NCBI GenBank assembly: GCA_964509205.1
Contig: CAZDVW010000003.1
Coordinates: 21,364-85,363, forward strand
DNA from: Duodenibacillus sp964509205
GTDB lineage: Bacteria; Pseudomonadota; Gammaproteobacteria; Burkholderiales; Burkholderiaceae_F
Reading direction: 5' to 3'
DNA: 64,000 nt
The notes below the pieces were generated by a model that was not told the DNA's origin, did not search any database, and worked only from the letters and a program-made list of their open reading frames with translations. The translations under genes and the position numbers were made by a program. The first letter of the stretch is position 1; each line of letters opens with the position of its first letter. Below are positions 17,752 to 27,174 of this stretch, one piece after another.

Positions 17752-17783
17752 CCCTCTCGGATTTTCCGAGAGGGTTTTCTTTT
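17752..17783 (+). terminator. Terminator of the tRNA operon
   Basis: A 9-bp stem of CCCTCTCGG and its complement (17752-17774 in all) is followed by TTTTCTTTT. The T-run reaches into the stop codon of the convergent ftsA gene. Confidence 0.9.
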
Positions 17784-19059
17784 AATCGCAAAAATCTCCG
17801 TAAATCAATCGACGGAACCAGCCGAGAACCCCAGCATGGGTGTGAACAGCCTGATGCTTTCCAATTTCAAGACGTCGTTTCGATTCGCTCAGAACACCCA
17901 TAACCGTTGCATCTTCCGGATCCGTCAATTTAAAACGTGTCGAACGAACCATCAAAGGTTCTCCGATGCGAACCGGCAATTTGAACGTCTCTCGTATGAG
18001 CGCTTCAAAACCCGGAAGTTTTGAAAGTCCTCCCGTAATAACGACGCCTCCGGCCGCACGCCCTAACCAGTTGTCACGAGCAAAGTGGTGCGCATCGAGC
18101 CATTGCAATATTTCAAGCGCTCGCGGTTCGATAATATTCACCAATTCTTCAGCTGTGATCTCACGTTCAGCCCCGCTGGCTTCATGGGTATAACGGATTC
18201 GAACAAACGGATCATTTTCCCTTTTTCCAATGTGCCCGTAAGCTGTTTTTATCTCCTCGGCAGCATCCAAAGAACAACCGATGCCGGCGGCAATATCTCT
18301 CGAGAAAATTCCGCTTCCGATCGGAGAAACCGCTGTATATTGGATTTGATTGGACTGATAACAAGCAATATCTGTTGCTCCTGCGCCAAGATCCATGAGA
18401 ATCACACCGAGTTCCTTCTCCGTCGGCGTTAGGCAACTGGCGGCGCTTGCCCATGGCTGCATCACAACGCCGTCCAAATCCAATCCTGCCTTGCGAATGC
18501 ATTTAATCAGATTCAAAGCAATGCTGTCCGAACCAATCGCCAAATGAACGTGCGCCTTTAAAACCGATCCAGCCATACCAACCGGATCAGAAATAAGCGT
18601 GTCGTCGTCATCAATCGTATATCCCTTGATTGAATGCATGACGACTTCATCACTCTCACTTTTGAACGATGTTTCTGTCTCCGAGTCGTGCACCTTCGGA
18701 TCGAACATCATGGCAAGCTTCGTTGCCGTCTTTACGTCTTCTTCGGTAACCTCGTCGCCCGAGAGCACCAACCTTCCGACCTTGTTAATGCAGTGCAAGT
18801 GTTTTCCGGTAAGCGCTGCCGTCACATGAGAAATCGGCTGTCCGGAGGTCTCACTCGCTTCAGCCACAGCTCGTCGGATTGATTCAACAGCCAACTCAAC
18901 ATCTTGGATGCTCCCTCCGTCAACTCCATAGGAGGAAACATTGCCAATGCCAATCACATCAATTTGATTAGGAACGCTCACATCGGCAACGGCAACTTCA
19001 ATTTTGCTTGTCCCGATATCAATTGCCGCAATAATGTTGTCCGGTTGGGTACCTTCCAT
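17782..19059 (-). CDS. ftsA: Cell division protein FtsA
   Basis: A 425-residue actin-like ATPase that tethers FtsZ to the membrane. The actin-family phosphate loop AAIDIGTSKIEV is at the N-terminus, a second loop is seen at MDLGAGATDIAC and the C-terminus ends in an amphipathic membrane helix (GWFRRLIYG). I chose the ATG at 19059, which has a GGGGAGG site 7 bases upstream and overlaps the ftsQ stop by one base (TGATG). It is the last gene of the dcw run; ftsZ is not next to it. Confidence 0.96.
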   Translation of the reverse strand: MEGTQPDNIIAAIDIGTSKIEVAVADVSVPNQIDVIGIGNVSSYGVDGGSIQDVELAVESIRRAVAEASETSGQPISHVTAALTGKHLHCINKVGRLVLSGDEVTEEDVKTATKLAMMFDPKVHDSETETSFKSESDEVVMHSIKGYTIDDDDTLISDPVGMAGSVLKAHVHLAIGSDSIALNLIKCIRKAGLDLDGVVMQPWASAASCLTPTEKELGVILMDLGAGATDIACYQSNQIQYTAVSPIGSGIFSRDIAAGIGCSLDAAEEIKTAYGHIGKRENDPFVRIRYTHEASGAEREITAEELVNIIEPRALEILQWLDAHHFARDNWLGRAAGGVVITGGLSKLPGFEALIRETFKLPVRIGEPLMVRSTRFKLTDPEDATVMGVLSESKRRLEIGKHQAVHTHAGVLGWFRRLIYGDFCD

Positions 19060-19823
19060 CAAGAGCCTCCCCGTTTTAAATCCTTTTGCTTCATGCCGAA
19101 TCGGCTGTCCGGCCAACGAGCGGCAAATGCATTTTCATAACGTGCATCAATAAAAGACGGACAAGCCTGCAAAGTCTCACAAACCCGTTCATAGTTTTCC
19201 AATACACGCTTTAATCTGTCAAACACCACATCCGAACTCGTCGCCCGCCCCAGTTCAATCCGCAGAATCCGATCTTTTGGCATCTTGAGGCTCACTGTCC
19301 AACTGCCGCGATACGAAATCGCAATGGACTTCACCTGCACCCGAAAAGCAGCGGCAATCGACTGAAACCTCGGTAAAAACTTCACCGCATCCGGAGCAAA
19401 CACCGTTGTGTCGGCAACGATCAACGGCAAACCGTCCGTCTTTCCCGTTTCCTCAACAAGAGGAACATAAACAATCCCGTCTGCCGAAACAAGTCGACCG
19501 TCTTCCCATCGGGCAACAGGTTCAAGCCGCACCACATTGACGTTAACAGAGTCAGGCCAGACACGCGTAACCGTTACTGACTTAACCCATGTCAGCCGCT
19601 CAACAGCTTGTTTAATTTGATCCAAATCCTGCGTGAAAAAGCTTCCTGAAAGTTCTCCTTCAACCGCACGGCGCACATCCGTTATGGCTCGCACATCTCT
19701 TTCGCCGGTCACAACAAGTTCTCGAATCTCAAGCGTCGGAAAACTCATGCTCCGAAGAATAAAAAGCAGGAGCGCAACAACAGCAATCAACGAGACAGCG
19801 TAAAGGCGATGCTTTTTTTTCAC
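19059..19823 (-). CDS. ftsQ: Cell division protein FtsQ
   Basis: A 254-residue bitopic inner-membrane protein. It has a short cytoplasmic N-terminus (MKKKHR), one membrane helix at about residues 8-24, then a POTRA domain starting near TLEIRELVVTGE and the FtsQ domain. FtsQ links early and late divisome proteins through FtsB and FtsL. It starts 4 bp after ddlB and overlaps ftsA by one base. Confidence 0.94.
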   Translation of the reverse strand: MKKKHRLYAVSLIAVVALLLFILRSMSFPTLEIRELVVTGERDVRAITDVRRAVEGELSGSFFTQDLDQIKQAVERLTWVKSVTVTRVWPDSVNVNVVRLEPVARWEDGRLVSADGIVYVPLVEETGKTDGLPLIVADTTVFAPDAVKFLPRFQSIAAAFRVQVKSIAISYRGSWTVSLKMPKDRILRIELGRATSSDVVFDRLKRVLENYERVCETLQACPSFIDARYENAFAARWPDSRFGMKQKDLKRGGS

Positions 19824-19827
19824 GGAC

Positions 19828-20778
19828 TTAAACCGACTTTAAAGTTGCATTTTCTAAATCAAGCGCAGCGGCATCCAAAACTCGAAGCACCAAATCTTCA
19901 TAGGAAAGCCCTATGGCCCGAGCCGCCATCGGAACCAGCGAATGCGGCGTCATGCCGGGACTTGTATTAAGCTCAAGGAGAACAAACGAACCGTCTTTGC
20001 GCATCATTACATCGATGCGTCCCCATCCCCGAGCTCCGAGTACTGAAAATGCCTTTTCGCAAGCCTCTTGCACACGCAAGGAAAGCGTCTCTTCCATTTC
20101 GGCCGGACAAACATAGCGGACAGCATCTCCCCAATACTTATTCTTGTAATCATAGTCTCCGTCCGGAGCCTGAATCTCAATCACCGGAAGGGCTTTGCCG
20201 CCTAGGATGGCGACCGTTAGTTCCGAACCAAAGATACGTTCCTCAACAAGAACATCTTTGTCAAGTCGGAGCGCTTCGCCGAGTGCCTTTTCGATCTGTT
20301 CCTGATCGGCGTTCTGAAGACGAACGACTCCAATAGAAGAGCCTTCCCGCGAGGGTTTGATCACAACATCTCCCCCGAGATTCTCCAAAACCGCTTTTGC
20401 CTCCTGCACGCTATGAACCGTCATGCCTCGGGCAACAGGAAGCCCGGCGTCTGCCCACATCGCGCGCGTAGCGATCTTATCAATGGCAATGGCGTTTGCC
20501 TGAACTCCCGGACCTGTATACGGAATCTGAAGATATTCCAAGACACCCTGAATGGTTCCGTCTTCACCGAATCGGCCATGCAACGCAATATAAGCGCGAT
20601 CAAATTTCTCATTGAGAAGTCGTGAGATTCCTTCAGCCGGATCAATGCCGACCGCGTCGACGCCACGAGAGAGAAGTGCCTTCAAAACACCCGTTCCGCT
20701 CATCATGGAAACTTCTCGCTCGGAACTCACGCCGCCCATTAAAACAGCAACATGGCCGTATTCTTTACTCTCTTTCAT
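19828..20778 (-). CDS. ddlB: D-alanine--D-alanine ligase
   Basis: A 316-residue ATP-grasp enzyme that makes D-Ala-D-Ala for MurF. It begins with the family motif VLMGGVSSEREVS, with the ATP-grasp core VIKPSREGSSIGV in the middle and the Mg-binding ELNTSPGMT near the C-terminus. Its ATG overlaps the murC stop by 4 bp, the usual dcw arrangement. Confidence 0.96.
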   Translation of the reverse strand: MKESKEYGHVAVLMGGVSSEREVSMMSGTGVLKALLSRGVDAVGIDPAEGISRLLNEKFDRAYIALHGRFGEDGTIQGVLEYLQIPYTGPGVQANAIAIDKIATRAMWADAGLPVARGMTVHSVQEAKAVLENLGGDVVIKPSREGSSIGVVRLQNADQEQIEKALGEALRLDKDVLVEERIFGSELTVAILGGKALPVIEIQAPDGDYDYKNKYWGDAVRYVCPAEMEETLSLRVQEACEKAFSVLGARGWGRIDVMMRKDGSFVLLELNTSPGMTPHSLVPMAARAIGLSYEDLVLRVLDAAALDLENATLKSV

Positions 20779-22178
20779 TGCGCTTCCTTCACAAGCATGG
20801 CCGGAACCCGACCAATGGATCCCGCACCAACCGTCAGAACAACGTCTCCATCCCGAACAATCTTGCGAATGGCCGACGGAACATCTTCAATTGATGAACA
20901 AAAAATCAAATTATTTTGCCCCTGCAGACGAACGGCATGTGCGAGTGCTCGGCCATCTGCTCCAACAACAGGACTTTCACCTGCCGGATAAACGTCCGCC
21001 AAAACGACCGCATCCGCTTTGCTCAGTAAGTTAGCAAAATCTTCAAAACAGTCCCGAGTTCGTGTGTAGCGATGCGGTTGGAACGCCACGACAAGTCGTT
21101 TTTCCGGCCACGCAGCGTGCACAGCGGCAATTGTTGCCTGAATCTCATGCGGATGATGTCCGTAATCGTCAACCAGCGTGAAAGTCCCTGTTTTCTTCCC
21201 CGCTGCATCCGTGATGGGAATCTCTCCGTACTGCGCAAATCGACGGCCGACCCCGGTAAACTCAGAAAGCCCCTTGACAATCGCCTCGTCCGAGACACCG
21301 ACAAGTGTGGCAATGGCAATTGCGGCTAATGAATTGGTCACATTGTGTATGCCGGGAAGATTGAGAACAACAGGCAAGGGAGCATGTCCGGGCCTCAGCA
21401 CGGTAAATGCTGTTCGCGTTCCCATGCTTCGCACATTAATCGCACGCACTTCCGCTGTTTCGCTCAAACCGTATCCGACAACGCGGCGCGTCACGCGCGG
21501 AATAATTGAGCGTACATTTTCATCGTCAACGCAAAGAACGGCAACGCCATAGAAAGGAAGCCGTGAAAGAAATTCGACGAACGCATCTTTTAACTTATTG
21601 AAGTCATGACCATACGTGTCCATGTGGTCATGATCAATGTTTGTCACCGCTGAAAGAACCGGCGTCAAATTCAAAAAGGAAGCATCCGATTCATCCGCTT
21701 CGGCAACAATGAACTCACCGGTTCCCAATCGAGCGTTGGCTCCAGAACTGTTGAGTCGTCCGCCGATTACATACGTTGGATCCATGCCTCCTGCTGCCAA
21801 AAGCGTTGCCGTCAACGACGTTGTCGTCGTTTTGCCGTGTGCGCCGGCGATTGCAATTCCCCGACGAAGGCGCATCAGTTCAGCAAGCATCACGGCGCGA
21901 GGAACCACAGGAAGTTTTTTTTCTCTTGCAGCAAGAACTTCCGGATTATCCGACTTAATAGCCGAACTGATCACAACAGCATCTGCTCCTTCGATATTTT
22001 CCGCACGGTGTCCGATGTGAACTTTTGCCCCAAGCTTCCGCAAATGTTGCGTAACAGAGCTTTCTGCGATATCCGATCCGGTTACGACATAACCGAGATT
22101 AAGAAGAACTTCAGCGATTCCGCACATTCCGGAACCCCCGATGCCGACAAAATGCAAGTGCTTGACAACAAACTTCAT
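20775..22178 (-). CDS. murC: UDP-N-acetylmuramate--L-alanine ligase
   Basis: A 467-residue Mur ligase that adds L-Ala to UDP-MurNAc. The N-terminal Rossmann motif GIGGSGMCGIAE and the ATP loop GAHGKTTTT are diagnostic for MurC. It follows murG by 11 bp and overlaps ddlB by 4 bp. Confidence 0.97.
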   Translation of the reverse strand: MKFVVKHLHFVGIGGSGMCGIAEVLLNLGYVVTGSDIAESSVTQHLRKLGAKVHIGHRAENIEGADAVVISSAIKSDNPEVLAAREKKLPVVPRAVMLAELMRLRRGIAIAGAHGKTTTTSLTATLLAAGGMDPTYVIGGRLNSSGANARLGTGEFIVAEADESDASFLNLTPVLSAVTNIDHDHMDTYGHDFNKLKDAFVEFLSRLPFYGVAVLCVDDENVRSIIPRVTRRVVGYGLSETAEVRAINVRSMGTRTAFTVLRPGHAPLPVVLNLPGIHNVTNSLAAIAIATLVGVSDEAIVKGLSEFTGVGRRFAQYGEIPITDAAGKKTGTFTLVDDYGHHPHEIQATIAAVHAAWPEKRLVVAFQPHRYTRTRDCFEDFANLLSKADAVVLADVYPAGESPVVGADGRALAHAVRLQGQNNLIFCSSIEDVPSAIRKIVRDGDVVLTVGAGSIGRVPAMLVKEAQ

Positions 22179-22189
22179 GGTTCTCTCTG

Positions 22190-23287
22190 CTAATAAGGGC
22201 GTTTGCGCATTGTGCTGACGGACTCAATCATATCTGCAACAGCCTGAGTTGCATGCGGTCGGCTGAGTTTTCTGGCATTGACCGCCATCTCAAAAATCTT
22301 CTCACGCTTTAACGTCATCAGCGTTCCAAAGAGATGTTCCGGAGTGAACTGCGGCTGCTCGACCATAATAGCCGCTGAATTCCTCTGCATATACCGTGCA
22401 TTTCCCTGCTGATGCGACGTCGTTCCGACGACGAGCGGGACGAGAATGCTTGCCGCTCCGGCTGCACACAATTCGGCCACGCTCGTAGCGCCGGCTCGGC
22501 AAATGACCAAATCGCTTTGACGATAAGCCTGCGCCATATCGTCAATAAAACCCACAACCTGCGCTTTGACTCCGAGAGCCTCGTAGCGTTTTTTAACCTC
22601 TTCCACAGAACCGGCGCCGCACTGATGAACGACTTCGGGGCGCTTATCCTCTTCAAAGAAAGACAGTGCTTTCGGAAGTGTTTCATTTAAAACCTGAGCG
22701 CCGAGACTGCCGCCGAAAACCAGCAATTTAAGCCGTCCGCTTCGTCCCTTTAACCGGTCTTCCGGAGGTTCAATTGACTCAATGTCCTCACGAACGGGAT
22801 TTCCCGTGATCGCTCCTCGAGCTCCGGCGATCGATCTTGCGCCGCCGGCAAAACCACAAGCTACTCCCCAGGCGTCCTTCAGAATCATCTTTGTTGAGAG
22901 AAGCACATCTGCATCGCAGTTCATCAGAACAGGACGAATGTGATTAACTCGAGCCCCTTCATTGACGGGAACAGCAACGTAACCGCCCGTTGTAAAAAAG
23001 ACATCCGGTTTCAGTTTTTTCAGAAGCGATCGGCAACGGCGCCCGGCGAAGAGTAATTTAATCCCGCCCGTAATGAAACCGAGAATTCCGTGTCCGCGCA
23101 CGCCCTGAAAATCCAGGCCGATAAAATCAATCCCGTCTTTGGCAACCAGCGCACCTTCCATGCCTTTTTTTGTTCCGATCCAAGTGATGCGCCATCCGCG
23201 CTTTTTCATTTCGCGGGCAACAGCCAAACCAGGCATAACATGTCCGCCGGTTCCTGCCGCTGCAATCAATAAATGTTTCTGCTGCAT
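22190..23287 (-). CDS. murG: Undecaprenyl-PP-MurNAc-pentapeptide GlcNAc transferase
   Basis: A 365-residue GT-B glycosyltransferase that turns lipid I into lipid II at the inner face of the membrane. It shows the N-terminal GTGGHVMPGLA loop, the GGSLGAQVLN loop and the UDP-GlcNAc site around ICRAGATSVAELCA. Two bases separate it from ftsW. Confidence 0.97.
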   Translation of the reverse strand: MQQKHLLIAAAGTGGHVMPGLAVAREMKKRGWRITWIGTKKGMEGALVAKDGIDFIGLDFQGVRGHGILGFITGGIKLLFAGRRCRSLLKKLKPDVFFTTGGYVAVPVNEGARVNHIRPVLMNCDADVLLSTKMILKDAWGVACGFAGGARSIAGARGAITGNPVREDIESIEPPEDRLKGRSGRLKLLVFGGSLGAQVLNETLPKALSFFEEDKRPEVVHQCGAGSVEEVKKRYEALGVKAQVVGFIDDMAQAYRQSDLVICRAGATSVAELCAAGAASILVPLVVGTTSHQQGNARYMQRNSAAIMVEQPQFTPEHLFGTLMTLKREKIFEMAVNARKLSRPHATQAVADMIESVSTMRKRPY

Positions 23288-23289
23288 TC

Positions 23290-24516
23290 CTACACCCTCC
23301 CGCCGCGCATCAAAACACGGTTCTCTCGATCGACGCGCAATAAAAGTGCAACGGCGGCAATTGTAGCGATCAGCGACGAACCTCCGTAACTCACAAACGG
23401 AAGCGTCAGACCTTTTGTCGGAAGAAAACCCGTAGCAACCCCTAAGTTAACAATCATCTGGCAACCGATCCAAATGCCGACACCCTCTGCCACAAGCCCT
23501 GAAAACACGCGATCCAATTTGATCGACTGTCTGCCGATGGCAAAGGCCCGACGCACAAAAATATAAAAAGCCAACGTGACAACAACAACGCCGACAAAGC
23601 CGAGCTCCTCAGCGATCACGGCCATGATGAAATCGGTGTGCGCCTCCGGCAGATAATGCAACTTTTCAATCGAGGCTCCGAGTCCGACACCGAACCATTC
23701 GCCTCGGCCGAATGCGATAAGCGAGTGACTCAACTGATATCCCTTTCCGTAGGCATTGCCCCAAACATCCCAGTAGGAAATCATGCGTTCCAGTCGCCAA
23801 GGCGAGTAGTAAATCATCGAAATACCGATCGTAAAGGCCAAAATCAGAACAGCCGTAAAAATTTTCCCGTCAAGGCCTCCCAGGAACAACACGCCCATGG
23901 CGATCACGATAATGACGGCCGTCGCTCCAAGATCGGGCTGAACACCGATGAGAGCGGCGATAACCGCCATCACGATTAACATGGGAGCCAGTCCCTTTGT
24001 CACCGAGTGCATGTAATCCTGACGTTTCACAGTAAAAGCAGCCGCACTGATGAGGATGGCGAACTTTACAAATTCAGTCACCTGAAAATTGATCGGACCA
24101 AGAGCGATCCACCGACGAGCGCCGTTAACGGAGCGACCGATTCCCGGAATCAGAACAATAAAAAGGGCTGCCACGGAAACAAAAGCAAGAGCCGGCGCCA
24201 ATTTCATCCAGACCCGCATAGGAATTTGATAGATAAAACTTCCGATCAAAGTACCGATACAGATCCAAATAATCTGCCGAATAAAGAAGTGGTACGGTTC
24301 CGTGTTGTACTTCGGGCTGTCGGCAAACGAAATCGTTGCAGAGTAAACCATCAAAGCGCCGAAGGCCAGAAGAAAGAGCGTTGTGCCGACAATCACGGGA
24401 TCAACCCCTCCCGGCTTGTTGCTTCTGGAACTTTTTCCGCCGAGCAGACTCGACTCCGCCCCTGTCCAAATCAAAGGCTTTTGTTCAGTTTTCTTTTTCT
24501 GAACCAATCCGAACAC
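23290..24516 (-). CDS. ftsW: Septal peptidoglycan glycosyltransferase FtsW
   Basis: A 408-residue SEDS-family membrane protein with about ten membrane helices. FtsW polymerises lipid II at the septum together with FtsI. The family signature near the C-terminus (TGFLPTKGLTLPFVSYGGSS) is intact. A soluble N-terminal stretch of about 40 residues precedes the first helix. It is spaced 2 bp from both murD and murG. Confidence 0.96.
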   Translation of the reverse strand: MFGLVQKKKTEQKPLIWTGAESSLLGGKSSRSNKPGGVDPVIVGTTLFLLAFGALMVYSATISFADSPKYNTEPYHFFIRQIIWICIGTLIGSFIYQIPMRVWMKLAPALAFVSVAALFIVLIPGIGRSVNGARRWIALGPINFQVTEFVKFAILISAAAFTVKRQDYMHSVTKGLAPMLIVMAVIAALIGVQPDLGATAVIIVIAMGVLFLGGLDGKIFTAVLILAFTIGISMIYYSPWRLERMISYWDVWGNAYGKGYQLSHSLIAFGRGEWFGVGLGASIEKLHYLPEAHTDFIMAVIAEELGFVGVVVVTLAFYIFVRRAFAIGRQSIKLDRVFSGLVAEGVGIWIGCQMIVNLGVATGFLPTKGLTLPFVSYGGSSLIATIAAVALLLRVDRENRVLMRGGRV

Positions 24517-24518
24517 TG

Positions 24519-25997
24519 TTACTCCGCCTGATCCTCGCGCAAGGCGATTTCTTTGGCCTTCACAATGAAACGCGAGGCTCGCTCTGCATAATTTTTAAAC
24601 ATGTCCCAACTTGCACATGCCGGACTCAGAAGGACGGCATCGCCTTTGTGGGCCGCTTCATAAGCCAGTTCAATCGCTTTTTCAAAATCAAAACCCGCGT
24701 TTTGCACTGGAACGCCGAGCCCGCTCACCGCCGGCTTAATTCTGTCCGCATCTCGCCCAATCAACACAACGCTGCGGGCATAGGCGGCAACCGCCTCCGA
24801 AATATCAGAAAAGTCCTGTCCTTTGGAATCTCCCCCAAGAATCAGAGAACATTTCTGCCCTGAAGCTCCCAGCCCGCACAGCGCCGCGCACGTTGCGCCA
24901 ACATTCGTTCCTTTCGAGTCGTCAATAAATTCCACTCCGGAGGCAGTTTTCAAAACAAATTGCACACGATGTGCTTCGCCAGGGAATTTCGAAAGCGTTC
25001 GAAGCGCCGCTGACAAAGGCAAACCGACCGCTTCTGCCAAAGCGATGGCGGCCAGCGCATTCATCGCATTGTGACGCCCTCGGATCTTCAGTGAATCAAC
25101 CGGCATCAAAAGTCTGCGCTCGGCGGGATCGGCCGCAAGCAAAAGACTGCGTCGGCGCGGCAAACCCTCGGCCTGAGGCGGTATTTCACAAAGCCACTCA
25201 ATTCCGGCATCACGCACCAAACCGTATTCTCCAGGAAGTTTGGGCTCGGAAACTCCGAACGTGCGTATGCTCGCCGCCTCTTCTGCTGCGCGCATAGACG
25301 CCGCATCGTCGCGGTTTAGGATCCTGACGGTTCCTTGAGAAAAAATCCGACGTTTCGCTGCCTCGTATTCGGCCATAGAACCATGCCAATCCACATGATC
25401 CTGCGTCAGGTTAAGAAATGCGGCGGCACTTGCCTTAAGGCTTTGAGTCGTTGCCAGTTGGAAACTGGAAAGTTCCAATACCCAAAAGGAAGGGAGTTCT
25501 CCGCCGTCATTCAGACGATCCAATTCCGTCACAGCATTCGGTCCGATATTTCCGGCAACGCAGACGCTTCTCCCGGCTTCTTGAGCCATCAGCCCAACCA
25601 AGCGCGTCGTTGTTGTTTTCCCGTTCGTCCCGGTAATGCCGACGATTTTCGGCTCATACCCTTTTGTCTCTTTCAGCCGAGCCAATTCACGGGCGAAAAG
25701 TTCAATTTCCCCAAGAATCTCTTTTCCTTCCTTTTTCGCACGACTGACGAGTTTGGCGGCCATTGAGTGCTCCGGAGAGAGCCCGGGGCTGAGAACAACA
25801 ATGTCACAATCTTGGATGAGCGAATCCGGAAGATCGCCGCCTGTGAAACGGATTGATGGAAAATCTCGACGCAACTCCGCAAGACCTGCGGGAGCTTCAC
25901 GCGTATCCGCTACAGAAACATCCCAACCGCGGCGAACGAGAAACCGCACGCACGCCAACCCCGAAGCACCGCATCCAAGAACCAAAGCTTTGCTCAC
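24519..25997 (-). CDS. murD: UDP-N-acetylmuramoyl-L-alanine--D-glutamate ligase
   Basis: A 492-residue Mur ligase that adds D-Glu. The ATP loop GTNGKTTTT and the N-terminal LGCGASGLAC Rossmann loop are present. It is somewhat longer than E. coli MurD (438 residues), with the extra length in the middle domain. It lies between mraY (19 bp gap) and ftsW. Confidence 0.96.
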   Translation of the reverse strand: MSKALVLGCGASGLACVRFLVRRGWDVSVADTREAPAGLAELRRDFPSIRFTGGDLPDSLIQDCDIVVLSPGLSPEHSMAAKLVSRAKKEGKEILGEIELFARELARLKETKGYEPKIVGITGTNGKTTTTRLVGLMAQEAGRSVCVAGNIGPNAVTELDRLNDGGELPSFWVLELSSFQLATTQSLKASAAAFLNLTQDHVDWHGSMAEYEAAKRRIFSQGTVRILNRDDAASMRAAEEAASIRTFGVSEPKLPGEYGLVRDAGIEWLCEIPPQAEGLPRRRSLLLAADPAERRLLMPVDSLKIRGRHNAMNALAAIALAEAVGLPLSAALRTLSKFPGEAHRVQFVLKTASGVEFIDDSKGTNVGATCAALCGLGASGQKCSLILGGDSKGQDFSDISEAVAAYARSVVLIGRDADRIKPAVSGLGVPVQNAGFDFEKAIELAYEAAHKGDAVLLSPACASWDMFKNYAERASRFIVKAKEIALREDQAE

Positions 25998-26016
25998 AGC
26001 GAATCTCCCAAATCAA

Positions 26017-27171
26017 TTATCGAATCTTGAGCGTCGATAATCCGATGAGCACCAAAATAAATGTAATGATCCAAAAACGAACGACTACTTGCGTTTCTTT
26101 CCAGCCTTTCAATTCAAAATGGTGATGAATCGGCGCCATCAGAAAAAACCGCTTTCCGTGAGTCCACCGGAAATAGGTCGTTTGAATCATGACAGAGAGC
26201 GTCTCAACAACAAAAATGCCGCCCATAACGGCCAAAACAATCTCTTGCCGAGTAATCACCGCTACCGTTCCAAGGCAACCTCCCAAGGCAAGAGCTCCGA
26301 CGTCGCCCATAAAAACTTCAGCCGGGTGGGTATTAAACCAAAGGAACGCAAGGCCTGCTCCCGCGAGAGCCGCACAAACGACGACCAACTCACCGGAACC
26401 GGGAATATAAGGAAATAACAAATAACTCGAGAAATCAGGACGTCCGACAACATAAGCGAAGATTCCGAGTGCCGATCCGACCATCACGCACGGCAGAATG
26501 GCCAACCCGTCCAAACCATCGGTCAAATTCACCGCATTGGACGTTCCGACGATAACGATATAGGTCAAAAAGATAAAGCCCCAAATCCCGAATGGAAAGG
26601 CTATTTGCTTAAAGAAAGGCACCAAAAGATCCAATTTCGAGATTTGGTTATCAGAAAATCCGCTTTGCACCCACTGAACGACAGCACTCCAAATATCCGC
26701 GTTAGTCGGCATTGAAACAGCAAACGCCAGGTAGACAGCCGCCACGATTCCAACCAAACTTTGCCAAGCAAACTTCTCTTTTGCGCTCATGCCGTTTGGA
26801 TCATGGTGCACAACCTTGCGGTAGTCATCCGACCATCCAATCAGTCCGTAGCAAAACACAACGAACAAAACAACCCAAACAAAGCGATTGGACAAATCCA
26901 TCCAAAGAAGTGTCGAAATTCCAATGCTCACAAGAATTAAAACACCGCCCATGGTCGGTGTTCCATCCTTCGCAAGATGCGTCTTCGGTCCGCAATGACG
27001 AACCGCCTGCCCGATTTTAAGTGCGCGAAGACGACGAATCACCCAAGGTCCGGCTCCGAATCCGATCGCCATGGCCGTTAAGGCCGCCAAAACTGCTCTC
27101 AGGCTCAAGTAATTGAAAACACTGAAAGCTCGAACACTTTCAGAGAGCCACTGAAAAAGACTTAACAACAT
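26017..27171 (-). CDS. mraY: Phospho-N-acetylmuramoyl-pentapeptide transferase
   Basis: A 384-residue polytopic membrane enzyme that makes lipid I from UDP-MurNAc-pentapeptide and undecaprenyl phosphate. It shows the catalytic DDYRKV motif near residue 115, the NLTDGLDGLA motif near 217 and the HHHFE motif toward the C-terminus. Ten membrane segments are expected. It starts 3 bp after murF. Confidence 0.97.
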   Translation of the reverse strand: MLLSLFQWLSESVRAFSVFNYLSLRAVLAALTAMAIGFGAGPWVIRRLRALKIGQAVRHCGPKTHLAKDGTPTMGGVLILVSIGISTLLWMDLSNRFVWVVLFVVFCYGLIGWSDDYRKVVHHDPNGMSAKEKFAWQSLVGIVAAVYLAFAVSMPTNADIWSAVVQWVQSGFSDNQISKLDLLVPFFKQIAFPFGIWGFIFLTYIVIVGTSNAVNLTDGLDGLAILPCVMVGSALGIFAYVVGRPDFSSYLLFPYIPGSGELVVVCAALAGAGLAFLWFNTHPAEVFMGDVGALALGGCLGTVAVITRQEIVLAVMGGIFVVETLSVMIQTTYFRWTHGKRFFLMAPIHHHFELKGWKETQVVVRFWIITFILVLIGLSTLKIR

Positions 27172-27174
27172 CCC

